This document shows, piece by piece, positions 31,174 to 42,226 of a stretch of DNA of 64,000 nt; position 1 is the stretch's first letter, and each line of letters begins with the position of its first letter. Where the stretch lies: positions 6,448,001-6,512,000 of the forward strand of contig VCCP01000002.1 of NCBI GenBank assembly GCA_005765155.1, read 5' to 3'. A program made the translations under genes and the position numbers. The stretch is from Zelopaecilomyces penicillatus (taxonomy: Eukaryota > Ascomycota > Sordariomycetes > Hypocreales > Pseudodiploosporaceae). The notes under the pieces are model-generated. The model had not been told where the DNA came from. It ran no database searches and worked only from the letters and a program-made list of their open reading frames with translations.

Positions 31174-32876
31174 GTTTGCTTTATTTGGGCTAGTTGAAGA
31201 AGAAAGTACTAGCAGCAATGCTCACGGGCCAAAGGGGTCTTTATATAGGTAGGATCTGTGGATGTTAGATTTTAAAGTTTGTGAAGAGATTTCCCCGATG
31301 ACTTACCTAGGCTAATCGGCAGAGTTAAATGCAATGAAAAAAGAAGCCGTTTGGGGCGTTATTGGCGTTTGGCTTTGCATTAATGGAGGGTCGATAAGGT
31401 GCAAGTGGTGCAACCTTAATCTGGGTAAACGTGTTGAAAGTTGAATTGTGAGGTGAATGGTGGCGTGGTTTGGAGATTCCTTCACTTTACCATAGGCGAG
31501 GCCAGGTAGACGGCCTGTGCACTTCTATTGCCTTCTGTATGGAGGCGCTGTGGTATTTAAGCACTTGTAAGAATTGTTATGCGCAGCTGCAGAGAGGTCG
31601 ACGCTGTATAGTTGTTGAATGAGCAAAGCTGCGAAGCAGTGTTGCGAATGGTGGAACCGAATCCAATCGCAAAAGCGTAGTTACCTAGGTAGGTAGTGCA
31701 AAGCCACCACAATCACTACTAGATGCCTAGGTAGTAGTAGCCACAGTGATGCATACCCTGTCAATTGGCTAGAGTCACTGCCATGATTGGCTATAAGCGG
31801 TCGGGTACATAATTGACGTAGCTACGCAAGTAATAGGTAATGTAGCGATATAACGATATCCATGCTACAGTTGCACAGCGCTACAGCGCTACAGCCCACT
31901 CTCGAAGCTTCCCTAAAAGTAGGTCGCGATAACCTCACCAAGCAACGCCGCGAACCTTCCGCGGAGCATAGATTCCAGATTGCTTTCTTTATGGGATGTT
32001 CAAGGCAGCAAGCCCACCATAACCACCAGCCACAGGGGAAAAGCTGAGTGGCAGTTGGTCGGTTTTGCCAGGCTTTCCTTGCCCCTAGGGGGGGATAAAA
32101 AAGACATCATACTACACCAACCTAAACAGGAGGAGTGGCTGATCTCTATGTATGATTTCACGACCAACAGTTAAAAAATTAGTATGCTAATACATCACCG
32201 CAAATGGAAAGAGAAACTTCTACTTGAAAGAAGTGATGATTAGAGAATGCTGGTGATGATGGCATTGCCAAAAGGACCTGATATAGATACTGGCTTGGTC
32301 AGTTTTATCATGATTTTGGTACTGCATATCGCAACCACTGACTCGTAACATCACAGGAAAGGCTCCCATTCAACAATGGATGGCATTGCCCTAAGAAGGG
32401 GGTTAATTTCATCAACGCCGCCGCCACAATGACCTCAAAGGTAATGAACAAGAGTAGAGAAGGATCTCGAGAAGGCTTAGTATTGGCAGACTCCATGGTG
32501 TCGAAGGCCATCGAAAAGCTCTTCATATGGACTAAAAGGGACGACTTGAAAACTGTGCGACACGCTATGCGAAGGCGCCGAGTATTGAGCGAGTGTTGTA
32601 TTATTCATCATCAGTTCACTCATGATGAATGACAGAAGGCCCAGACAAATCCAGTATTATTTTTGTATCTGATGAGACGCTGTTATTTTCTCAAAGTGTA
32701 TCTACTCCATCAATCCCATTGCTTCATCGCTCTTCTCTTTGTAGGTATCAATCGGTTTCGCGCCCCGCGTCCTTTCATCGATAATATTAGACTTGTCGAT
32801 TGCTTGCTTTTCATCTGCCTCTGTACCCAGTGTCAGCGTGAATTCATGCGACAACAATTGTGATTGCAGTGTAAGC
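31174..32876. other. Intergenic region with CTAGGTAG words
   Basis: About 1.7 kb without a supportable gene. The word CCTAGGTAG occurs at about 31684 and 31727, with CCTAGG again near 31307 and 32080. The palindromic core CCTAGG is common enough that a regulatory role is only a guess. Confidence 0.35.
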
Positions 32877-33077
32877 TCAAGTACCAAGTTGTTTGTCAGA
32901 GTCTGCGTCTCTGGCATCTATGGGATCTTCGACAGGATCCTCGTCCTTTTGAACCTGAAGCGGCTCGTCTTTCTCAGTTACATAAGAAGTGTCGTTGATC
33001 TCGCCGTCGGGTGCATCTGTATCGAGTGCAGAATTGGTGGCTTTGTCATCCGTTTGGTTATATGCGTATTTCGACAT
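32877..33077 (-). CDS. Small acidic hydrophilic protein, unrecognised
   Basis: A 66-residue frame from MSKYAYNQTDDKATNS, very acidic (about 19 Asp/Glu) with no hydrophobic segment, Cys or known domain. The start context and the following stop make a plausible small gene of the kind common in filamentous fungi (intrinsically disordered, stress- or conidium-related), but homology cannot be claimed. It is divergent from the small repeat protein at 33925. It could be a chance frame. Confidence 0.4.
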   Translation of the reverse strand: MSKYAYNQTDDKATNSALDTDAPDGEINDTSYVTEKDEPLQVQKDEDPVEDPIDARDADSDKQLGT

Positions 33078-33924
33078 GTTGACTGTGAAGTTCGTAAATA
33101 ATGAGGACAATAGTAAATCTCGTGATTCTTGATTCCTTGAGTAAGGATTTACGATGGAATTTCCCAATCGGCATCGATGTGTCTTTATTGTGGACACTTT
33201 AGCCGTCTCGATGGGTCTTTCACCCAACATGACGACTACATTCACTCCGAATGCGTCACCAACGTGTTCTCTAGGTCATGATGTCACAGAAGCGGCACAC
33301 AGTGATCCATCGAAACCCCGATGCTACATGTTTCAATGATTTCCATGATGCTATCAAATACCAGTCGTCGTATTATTCCTTTCTTTTGCTAATCCTGTGC
33401 TGAGGTAATGGTGTTGTAGATGTTCACGTCACAATTGACGCAAACATGCGTCACCTTTTAACACGATCAAGGGATTACACCAACGGCGGTTGGACGCATA
33501 GAGACGCTCAACGTAAAACAAAGGCTAGCGTAAGCCACAAGAAAGCAAATGCGTTCTTGAACCATAAATTTTAGGCAGAGAATTAACAAAGGGCGAAAGT
33601 CGACCCGGTCGCCAGCGGAGCATGTGCCTCTATGATGTCAAGGCAGCGGACTACAGTCTTCAATTTGCACATGCAAAAGATCTTCGAGGAGATCCATGAC
33701 GGCTATATGGGAGATGGAACAAGACAAGGCTCATGTAGTAGTCGCATTACAAACGCCACCTTGAATGAAGAACGATGACGCGTGCTGTTTAAGCACAGGA
33801 AAGCGGATATATAGTCCGGCGTTGCTCCCTTCATATTGTAATTTATAACCTCCAACGCAATTCATCTCTTAACCACATACCATAAATCTCAGAAATCACC
33901 ATCTTCTCGATCTTCAACTTCATC
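33078..33924. other. Divergent intergenic region between two small hydrophilic genes
   Basis: 847 bp. It holds a TATA-like GATATATAG at about 33807-33815, some 110 bp before the plus-strand start, and the TGACG inverted repeat annotated separately. Confidence 0.45.
33436..33453. promoter_or_regulatory. TGACGCA inverted repeat (bZIP-type half-sites)
   Basis: TGACGCA and TGCGTCA flank AACA. TGACG is the usual half-site of CREB/ATF-like bZIP factors. It lies about 470 bp before the small repeat-protein start, next to a further CACGTCA (33425-33431). Stress regulation is plausible but inferred. Confidence 0.35.
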
Positions 33925-34231
33925 ATGAACACTCAATCCAACCAGGGCCTCGGGGGAGACTCCAAAGTGCCTCAGTCCGTGCAAGACAAGGTGCCCAAGG
34001 ATGTCAAGCAAGGACTTCCCGACTCTGTACGTCAAAGGTGTTAACATTCCAATGGAACAATTTTATTAACGCTGGAATCAGGTTCATCCTACCTCTTCAG
34101 GACCTGGCCAATCCACCAACCAGTCGCACGCCACAGGAGATTCAATTGTGCCTCAGAAGCTCCAGGAGAAGCTTCCCGAGAGTGTTGAAAAGGCTGTTCC
34201 TGATGCCATTCACGACACAAGTGGCAAATAG
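33925..34231 (+). CDS. Small hydrophilic repeat protein (LEA/stress-like)
   Basis: Two exons (33925-34026, 34082-34231) with a 55-bp intron in phase 0 give 83 residues. Each exon encodes one copy of a related motif: VPQSVQDKVPKDVKQGLPDS and VPQKLQEKLPESVEKAVPDA. There is no Cys or hydrophobic segment, and Lys, Asp, Gln, Ser and Pro dominate. The pattern VPxxxQxKxPxxVxxxxPD suggests an amphipathic helix that forms on drying or membrane contact, as in LEA- or conidiation-type proteins, but this is inference. A TATA-like element sits about 110 bp upstream. The protein is too short and too split to stand out in ordinary frame listings. Confidence 0.72.
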
Positions 34232-35049
34232 GTGCTTGATACATGATTGAATACTAATTTTTGTGGAAATGAAATGACAATTAGTTGGGTGTGGAAGGGT
34301 AAATGTGTAACCAGTGTATGGGATCTTGAGTATTGGGGTATATGCTAGTTGTCAACGTTTCCTCCGATAGGCATTAATGGAATTATCTCCATGCACTTCT
34401 TTTAAATGTTACGCTATATGACATTGACACTCAGCTTTGGGCCAGTGATTACGACGCTCTCTTAAGTAAAGTAAACTTAAATGCCAATGATGCCTTTACA
34501 TTGACTTAACTTACCCATCAGACCTTGCCAATATTTAGCGAAATTTCAGCCAATGTTAATTATTAAACAGTCACTCCAGTCTCAATAAGAAACATCCCTT
34601 CTATGATAATTTTTAATACCTGTCGAAGCACCATGCTGTTCAGGCTTGGCTAGCGTAGATTTGTAGCCATTCTCCCGTAGGGCGGCAGTACCCTGGAGGT
34701 CAAACAAACAACACACAAGATACTATTTTCTTTCATCTACAATTGGTTCTATGGGTAAACGGAATTCGACACTGCAGATTGTGACAAGAAAGAGATATTC
34801 ATTGGTGTAGGTACGCTGTTAGGGAGGGAGATATCACATATTGACATTCGTATATTGGACCTGCAGTTCGTTTTGCATTACAAATTCTAGCTCGGATCTT
34901 TATAATCAATGGTTTACTTGATTTTGAATGACGTATTGTTCAGCATTAGTTTGCATCAAGGCATATGTCACTCGCAATGATATGTTCGATTATTAATTGA
35001 GACGTCGATGGCGCAGCTTCCAGAATATCCTTAACGAGGAGCTTTGTAA
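34232..35049. other. Intergenic region, A/T-rich
   Basis: About 0.8 kb, A/T-rich, no gene or RNA recognised. Confidence 0.4.
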
Positions 35050-35458
35050 TCCTCCCCAAGGCTCACATTGCTCGACGAAGAGGTCGTTCACAATGAGCGG
35101 ATTAAAGAGGCCCGGAAGCTCGCGAACCTTGCTAAACTTGAGGCGATTCGCAACATCCTTGACATATTCAAATCGGGAGATGTAAGGTATGTCGCGGACC
35201 TCGCGGCTACCTTTATCCTGGCCGTTCAGCTATAGCGAGGTGGGATACCTCGACGACGTTGAGATTTTCCACACACAAGGCAACCTACTCCACGCCGAAA
35301 CATACGACGCAGAAGCCGAGGGAGTCTTTCACGGCCACTGCTCGGCGCGGAGACGCAGCAACACTTGGGCAACTTGCTTTTGTCTACATTACCCAAGACA
35401 ACCTCCCGGTGTTCCCGACGACGAGATACGGGCCGACCTTCCCACCTTACCCAACTGA
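35050..35458 (+). other. Possible small gene or gene remnant, unrecognised
   Basis: A frame from about 35050 (LLDEEVVHNERIKEARKLAN, then LAKLEAIRNILDIF) has protein-like composition. A GT(ATGT) at about 35187 and an AG at 35233-35234 would join it to a second frame (EVGYLDDVEIFHTQGNLLHA) that ends at 35458. No start codon in frame was found, because a stop lies just upstream at about 35047, so a 5' exon would be needed. It ends one base from the P450 stop on the other strand. It may be the 3' part of a gene or a relic. I do not recognise a family. Confidence 0.25.
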
Positions 35459-37312
35459 TCAGTCCGTGGCTTCATAAAAAGCAACCGGGACGCCTTGCCC
35501 TGGACATCCCGCAATCTCCGTCTTGTGGAACTGAGCAGTCCAATCTGCTTTATATTCCACCCGTTCATATTTCTGAAGCAATCGGATCACTAATCGTATA
35601 ACCGGTTAAAGGCTGCCAGTATTAGAAGATGACGGCTAGACGTACATATGAAGACCATTTCGGTCATGGAAAAATTCTGACCGATGCAGATTCTTGGCCC
35701 CCCATTAAAAGGCACGTAGTGCCATGGTTTGGGTGTCCAATGCTCCCATCTCTGGGGGCTGTAAACCTTTGGATCCGCAAACTTGTCAGAAGTAGCTGGG
35801 TATAGATCTGAGCGTCGCTGCATAATAATTGGGCTATAAGCAACCAAGTCGTCCTTGAAAACTGCAATGTCGGGTTGGCCCGGCTGGCTAGGCAGTGTCG
35901 TGGATTCAGCTATTACACTATTAGCATCGAAAGAGATTTGGCAGGTGGCAGTGATGACGTTCTGCATGCCCTGACATTATACGGTATGGCAGGATAGAGT
36001 CGGAGTGTCTCGCAGAGAGCATTGGTTAGGTCCGTCAGGCCTTTGATATCCTCGTAGCTCGGCCTCTTGGTTGGCCCAACCTTCTCCAGTACAGCACTGC
36101 GTAGCCTTTGCCAGATTTCGGGGTAGTTGGAGAGCTCGTAGAGCGTCCATGACAATGTCGATGCTGTGGTATCTCGGCCCGCTATTAGAACTCCCATGAT
36201 TTGGTCGCGAATTACCTTGGGGTCCCGAGACATAAGTGCAATGTTATGGAGGAAAGTGAAACCCTTGTCAGACTTGGAGCGCTTTTCTAGCTCATCCGGG
36301 CTCAATGCCAAAGTCGAACGAATAAAGGGGTCAATAAACTTTTCCAGCATCTTGATGCCTGCATTGTAACTGCTGGTTCGAACCAATGGCGCGACGGGCC
36401 TTGAGATGGAATGGAACTTGTTAGCGATGGTGCACACACACACACGCGCGCAGACATAACTTGACCTTAGGCTAAGAGAGTAAGTATCATTTGAAGGCGC
36501 TGGACGTTGGTTAATGCAGTAGCAAATTCGCCATTGGGGCTACTATTTTTTAGCAAATACATATACCAACGAACATAATTGAGTGTGCTCTACGTACCTG
36601 GATAGACTCTCTACACTTCGGCCGAGGAGGAAATCGGTAATGACATCAAGGGTCAACCGATAGAAGAGATCGCAGACATCAACAGTCTGTCCCGGCGCAG
36701 GGAACTTGGAGATGAACACATTTGTCCAATGGTCGAATATATCCAGGTCGCGCATTCTATCCTTGGTAAACATGGGCCGGATAAGAGTGCGACTGCTCTG
36801 CCACATCTGGCCATCGGTTGTGAAGATGCTGTCGCCGAGCAGCGGGCTCCAAACGTCGTGAAACTGTTTGCCCTTGCCGAACTGACCGAATTTCGAACTG
36901 AGGATCGCTTTGATGTGTTCTGGTTCTGTCGTGATTAGATACCGACGGCCGTTCATAGCCAATTCGACGCAGTGAGGACTAGACGGCTTGGCATGGCGAA
37001 ATAGACTATGCGCAAACTCCATGAGTCGATTGTTGGCCTGCATCCACGCTGCTACGCATACGAGCCGTAATACTGAACGGCAAATTAATTAATCGATATA
37101 TATATATGCAAAAAATCTGTGGCGACGCGTGGACAGCGTACGATTTCCTACTACGTACCACTTAAAGGATTTCCGGCGAGTATTGAGGCCCTCACTCCGG
37201 AGCTTCTCTGGATGCGATAGTTAATAATGGCTTGTGAAACAAGCCAGTTGAGGAGCAAGACACATAAAGCGGCTACCACCGGCGACCATATAGACAGGGT
37301 GATGTTGAACAT
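35459..37312 (-). CDS. Cytochrome P450, CYP52-like; frame possibly broken
   Basis: Starts at 37312 with a membrane anchor (MFNITLSIWSPVVAALCVLL). Exons 37312-37159, 37072-36598, 36542-36466, 36399-35966, 35909-35646 and 35589-35459. Landmarks are FGKGKQFHDVWSPLLGDSIF, TLDVITDFLLG, the I-helix AGRDTTASTLSWTLYELS, ETLRLYPAIPYNVR (ExxR) and the haem loop FNGGPRICIGQNFSMTEM. The last exon supplies the normal CYP52 end (LIRLLQKYERVEYKADW). Two problems: exon 3 (QRLQMILTL...) meets a TAA unless one base is gained or two lost near 36480, and the fourth intron has a GC donor at 35965-35964. CYP52-type enzymes hydroxylate fatty chains at the end carbon in the ER. It is divergent from the methyltransferase gene. 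It may be a young pseudogene. Confidence 0.8.
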
Positions 37313-38139
37313 AATGATCTTGCTGACAAGAACGATTTTGAAAAAAATGATTTTGTTGCCTTGTCGACAAAGTCTTCTAGCACAAAATGGGCGCCTTGTT
37401 TACACAAACCCTTGATGACGCAAGATGTGACTGTGGAAAGGAACAGGGTTTAACCACCACTCTCTGCACCTGAGACATGATCCAGATGTGTTCACTTCTA
37501 CCAGCAGCCGCGACACTTGCCTAATCCAAGTGTACCGTTGCTATCATTGCCGACTGCATCAGGACCCATACGGAGACACGGCATATTATATCGAGACACA
37601 TTCAATCAATGTCTCACCACAGCAGCATTTGCGCCCGGTCTAAGGCTGCATTGGGGTGCTTCCCCACGCTCATCACTCCTCTTCGCAGGCGCGGCCATTC
37701 ATTGTCTCATATGTGTCCTGTATTCAGTGGGCAGAGACTGAATTCAACCCCACTCGCCGTTGACAGCGAGGCTGTCGAGTAGGAGGTGGGATGGCTGTCT
37801 AGTCATACGCAATGTGGTGGAATCGCCCATACCCCGTCCTGTCCGCTGCCCGCATCTGTTGCGTGTGGCTTCACTATATTTCACCTGTGCCATCCAATCT
37901 ACATTCTTTCTCTCGACTGCATGCCTGCATTAGCAAGAAAACGGTGCACTTTTCCCACCGCCTTTTCCGTCCGTCTCTACCCCAGCTTTTGAGACCACAT
38001 GTCATCGAAGGTAACTAACTATATTACATAGTTACCAACCTCATCCACCCGCTTCCACTCACTGTCTTTTGTGCCTCCCTTGTCTCCAGCCGTTGCTCTT
38101 GGTCATCCCCGTCCTCCCACCCAGATTCACCCGCTCAAA
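37313..38139. promoter_or_regulatory. Shared divergent promoter, P450 / methyltransferase
   Basis: 827 bp between two divergent starts. C/T-rich leader sequence precedes the methyltransferase ATG (38040-38135). No clear palindromic regulator site was found by eye, but the head-to-head layout suggests co-regulation. Confidence 0.4.
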
Positions 38140-39416
38140 ATGCCTCAGTCTGCATCAGACAGTCACGCAGATGATGCTGCGTTCAGCAGCGCGCTTCATA
38201 AAGACTCATATACATCCCAAGGTGGGCTTCTGGCCATGTGTAGGAAAGACGGCACCGCGCACAAGGCCACCGTAGAGAGCTATTTGCGGCAATATGATGA
38301 TGCTGATCCAGATGAGCCTCACCATGCAAGAGAAGTTTGTTCATGACAACATTCCCTTTTAAAACACGACGTGCTCACCTCTTTCAGGCTAGAAAAGAAG
38401 CATATACCGCCGTAACGAACAGGTAAGACGATCAAGTCGTCCTTGACCACGGCATCGACGGGAGACACTCCAAGTTATGCTATCGTATGGAGGCTAAGGC
38501 TAACAGTTACATCCGTAGTTACTATAACCTTGTCACCGACATGTTTGAGCATTTCTTGGGCAGATCGTTCCATTACTTTCACATTCCGGTTGGGAAACCG
38601 ATTAGCAGTGCTGTCAAGTGGCACGAGGAATATCTTGCGGCCAAGCTAAATCTCCAGCCGGGGCAGAAAGTTCTAGATGTTGGCTCCGGAGTCGGGGGGC
38701 CTGCCAGGCAAATCGCCAAGTCCTTCGACGTCCAGATAGTCGGGTTGAATAACAACGACTACCAGATTCAGAGGGCAATGAGATATACTTCTCAAGCAGG
38801 TCTACAATCCCAAGTTGCCTTTGTCAAAGGAGACTTTATGCAAATGCATTTTGAACCCGAGTCATTTGATGCTGCATATGCTATTGAAGCCACATGCTAT
38901 GCACCTAACCTGAAAGACGTATATCTGGAAATTTTCAAAGCGCTGAAGCCTGGAGGTATTCTGGCTGTTTATGAACTCGTCATGACGGACTCGTACGATG
39001 ACCGAAATTCGCACCATCGCCTTATCCGCTATAAGCTAGAGAAAGGAATGGGTGTTCCCAGCCTTGTCAAGTCATCCGATGCAATCAAAGCGTTCAAAGC
39101 CGCCGGCTTCGAGCTCAAGGAGGCTGAGGACTTGGCTAATCGTCCAAATTCGTTCCCTTGGTGGTATCCTTTCACTGGCTCTTTCAAGCTCTTGAATTCA
39201 CTTTGGGATGCCCCTCGTATTCTTTGGATGGCACTTTTGCATTCAAGGCTCGTTCATATGATAATAGGCTTGGGCGAAATGCTACATGTGTTTCCTCCTG
39301 GTACTCGGGAGATAGCAGAGACCCTATTCTGTACTGGGCGAGATCTTGCGGGTGCTGGAGAAGAAGGGCTTTTTACGCCGCTATTCATCATGGTGGGACA
39401 AAAACCGTTGACTTGA
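38140..39416 (+). CDS. Sterol 24-C-methyltransferase-like enzyme (Erg6 paralogue)
   Basis: Three exons (38140-38334, 38388-38422, 38519-39416) give 375 residues. SAM-binding motif I is LDVGSGVGGPARQIA, followed by VGLNNNDYQI, FDAAYAIEATCYAPN and LKPGGILAVYE. The C-terminal sterol-methyltransferase domain is visible (GTREIAETLFCTGRDLAGAG, GLFTPLFIMVGQKP). Erg6 enzymes methylate C24 of sterol side chains. In Erg6 the substrate region I reads YEYGWG; here it is FEHFLG before RSFHYF, so the substrate site differs. It lies in a PKS gene neighbourhood and head-to-head with a P450. A specialised methyltransferase acting on a terpenoid or other lipid is more likely than housekeeping ergosterol synthesis. 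The motif contrast is from memory of the family. Confidence 0.88.
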
Positions 39417-40627
39417 GGATAATGGGAAAGACTGTGACGGGACACGGGGGGCTTTGAACGTGTAATGGAAGAACCATTCCATGTCTTTTCATGGCGATAC
39501 AGAAACATGGCCACATCCGGGAAGAAAGAGGCGTTCGGCAATGTCTTGATAGAATTCTTTGAAGCGCGCATGGGAGCTGGCGTGAACCCAGAGCCCCCAT
39601 GCTACTGTAGATGGCTTTTTATGTTGGACTTGATGCGCATGCTGGATCGCGATCTGCGATTTCCTGGTTGTGTTAGCCTTCGTGCCCACTACCCAAAATG
39701 GTCTTACTCAATGCCGTCCAAGCCAACGAGAGCAGCCCACTTCCCACAACCATTCTCTCAAGCCATTGCGAGATAGCAGGACGTTTTATGAAGGCAGGGT
39801 CGGGAGGGCAAGAGACTGTCAATCGAAGTAGCCGCGACGGCATGGCGCCACAAGGTGTGGGAGAGATCAGAAAGTATATCATTAGAGTCTTTTGCCGCTA
39901 GATAGTCGGCATGACTTTGTCGCTGACGCATGAGCGTATCGCGGTCTGGTGCAGAGATGAAGACTCGAGCTGGCTGGTTCGGCTTTGGTGGAAGTTCCAT
40001 TATCGTCAGAAGTTCTAGCTGGTGCATAGTGAGCGCTGTAATTTCAGGGGCAGACGCATTGGACGTCCTCCGTACACCACCACGCGCTGGTGCTGTGTTC
40101 TCAGCCTACAATGTACAATTTAGTGGAGCTTCAGTGGACACGGTGGACACACAGCACCCCCCGTGGTTTTGCCATTCACGTCAAGAGTCTCGGTTCTCGC
40201 ATGGTCTGTATATGGCGTCATGTTCTTAAGCATTCCATCAGATGGCGAGTGCTTATGACCCCTTTCACAGTTTGAGAAGCTTCCACACAGCTTCATACCC
40301 TTGCTTGGCTGCTGAGCCCGTCGCGTATTGCCAAACCCATCCCTCGCGTTGGCAACCGACAACCCCTGGACAGCTGCCTTCCTTCCAATCACATGAACCC
40401 AATCCTTGTGGTTGTAGGATTGCGGATTTCGAATATGAACCCGACATCCTACATTCCGAGGACTATGAAGCTTGGTGATCGCATTTGACAGTCGCATTTC
40501 GACAGCATCTTGCAACTCAGTACCAGTGAATCACCTGAATGTGCTGACCGCGCCGTTGGCAAAACACCAAACCCATCCCGAGATCGCCATTCTGCCCTCC
40601 GATTGCGGGGTCATCGTCAAGGTTGCC
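39417..40627. other. Intergenic region holding the PKS relic
   Basis: Apart from the relic at 39757-40027, I see no intact gene. The plus-strand frame 39465-39776 has no recognisable domain and runs opposite what may be further decayed PKS sequence. Confidence 0.35.
39757..40027 (-). pseudogene. Relic of a polyketide synthase (KS-AT linker region)
   Basis: On the minus strand a frame reads ARVFISAPDRDTLMRQRQSH, then ADYL and ILSDLSHTLWRHAVA. It aligns with the KS-AT linker of the intact PKS in this window (LLTFSASHRDSLRVLVQKHE, AYL, LADLSYTLNLRRE): SA-x-x-RD-x-L, H-x-x-YL and LS-x-TL are kept. A stop follows and no AT domain is found, so this is a fragment. Upstream sequence to about 40450 on the same strand shows only a weak echo of the KS end. 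It suggests that the cluster once held a second PKS or a partial duplication. Confidence 0.45.
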
Positions 40628-42226
40628 ATGGACACCCTCCCTCAGGACCTGGTCGATGAGATCATCTCATATCTTCTTCCAAGCGGCTATGCGAATAATC
40701 GCAAATCATATGCAGCACTGAAGAAGCCTCCGCTGCCGCTGGCACCCCTGGCTACAGTCTCAAGACAACTACAGGCAGCAGTGGAACGGCTCACGTTCAG
40801 GCAGATCAAAATCACCAGCGATGATTTTGAGCAGTTCGAAGCGTTCCTTACTCCTCCACGGCGCTACTTGCTAACGAACCTAACGGTCACTTTCATTCTA
40901 CCGACATATGATGACGCTGCTACCTTGCGTGTGGAGACTCCAACGGAGCGACGTGCCAATGATGAGTGTTACACACAGGCTTTGGGGACTTTATTCCAAA
41001 TGATCAAAAGCTGGGAAGTCGAGGACCCGAAAACGGCCCATTGTCGTTTAGAGCTGGCAATCAATCATCCCGAATCGCCAAGCGATCGTCCCTGGGATGC
41101 CGACACGATCCCTTGGACTAACGAATTTTACCCCAGAGAGATGCAATGTATCCACGACGGACGTTACTTGCACTCCTACATTGATCTTCTTCATCACGAT
41201 ACCCTCCCACAACTACATAGGGTCAAGCGGTTGGTTATGTTGAAGCCGAAGAACAGGTACGGGCATCGAAACGTGTTTCCCAAAGTCCCCATGATTCTGG
41301 CTTCCAAGATGCCGAATCTGAAAACGCTGCTGCTCAGCTTGGACGATGATGAGAAGCGATTCCCTGAACTAAGGAGGAAAAATCGCGAGGAAGCTGCGGA
41401 TGTGATCCGTGGGCTGTCTCTTCCGGCTCTGGCTGATGTCGAGTTTGACTTTTTTTTACGAAGATATCGCGACGAGAGAAGTTGCCCACCGACTTTGCAT
41501 AGCCCAGGCACACCCGATCCGCTGAGCTCCGCCATCTACGAGTTATCTCATGGCTTGGTGAATCTCGAAATCACTGGTGCGTTTGATATATCTGTCTTAC
41601 GCTCTCTGCAGGACATCCGTGAAACACCTTGGCCGAAGCTGAGAAACTTGGACATCAATCTCCATTCAACCACGCCGTCGGGGGACTGGTACTTTAGACA
41701 TGAGGGGGACCCTCCTGCCCATCTAATCCAAGTAGATCCTTATCCTACGACAGAGTACAGCCGTTACCACGAGGAGAGATTTAGCTTTCTCAAAGAAGCA
41801 GAGTACTCGCATCTCATCCCCGAGCGCGTATTCCGCAGCCGCGTCAACGACGAAACCCTCGTCCCCTTCATCGATGCCTATGCCGACGCGCTCTCCGCAA
41901 TACCCAAGCTCAGGTCAGCCGCTCTCAGCTGTTTGATAGAGTACGAGTCCTTTGGCGACGGAGAGCCAGGTTGGTTTAGTATCGCGTACTTCTCACCCTG
42001 TGCGAGCGCGAAAAACTATGCGCCCAAGATGCTGTGTCCGAAATGTAATCGTGGTGTGACGCGCCAGCTCATGACGTCGCTGCTGGGGTGGATGCCTAGT
42101 GAGGCGCTGGGGGATAAGCTGCGTGCTATTCAGGATGAGTTTCGCCCGGAGCCGATGGTGGAGAAGGATATACTTGCGGTTCTGGAGGAGTATAAATCAG
42201 AACTAGAGGAAGAGGAAGAGGATTAG
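40628..42226 (+). CDS. F-box-like protein, otherwise unrecognised
   Basis: Intronless. The start at 40628 (MDTLPQDLVDEIISYLLP) was chosen because it opens an F-box-like motif; the frame extends 52 codons further upstream without conserved sequence. About 532 residues. After the F-box-like helix-loop there are LRR-like hydrophobic segments (LHRVKRLVMLK, MPNLKTLLLSLDDDEKRF, LVNLEITGAFDISVL, WPKLRNLDINLHS), a CPKC pair near residue 474 and a final acidic run (EEYKSELEEEEED). Fungal genomes carry many such proteins, presumed adaptors for SCF ubiquitin ligases, with unknown targets. It is convergent with the PKS gene and may be only a neighbour rather than part of the pathway. Confidence 0.8.
   Translation: MDTLPQDLVDEIISYLLPSGYANNRKSYAALKKPPLPLAPLATVSRQLQAAVERLTFRQIKITSDDFEQFEAFLTPPRRYLLTNLTVTFILPTYDDAATLRVETPTERRANDECYTQALGTLFQMIKSWEVEDPKTAHCRLELAINHPESPSDRPWDADTIPWTNEFYPREMQCIHDGRYLHSYIDLLHHDTLPQLHRVKRLVMLKPKNRYGHRNVFPKVPMILASKMPNLKTLLLSLDDDEKRFPELRRKNREEAADVIRGLSLPALADVEFDFFLRRYRDERSCPPTLHSPGTPDPLSSAIYELSHGLVNLEITGAFDISVLRSLQDIRETPWPKLRNLDINLHSTTPSGDWYFRHEGDPPAHLIQVDPYPTTEYSRYHEERFSFLKEAEYSHLIPERVFRSRVNDETLVPFIDAYADALSAIPKLRSAALSCLIEYESFGDGEPGWFSIAYFSPCASAKNYAPKMLCPKCNRGVTRQLMTSLLGWMPSEALGDKLRAIQDEFRPEPMVEKDILAVLEEYKSELEEEEED

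Noticed and set aside
31680..31750. CCTAGGTAG words as a possible telomere-like or CRISPR-like array
   Set aside because: Only two close copies with unequal spacing; no array, and CRISPR is not expected in a fungal nuclear genome.
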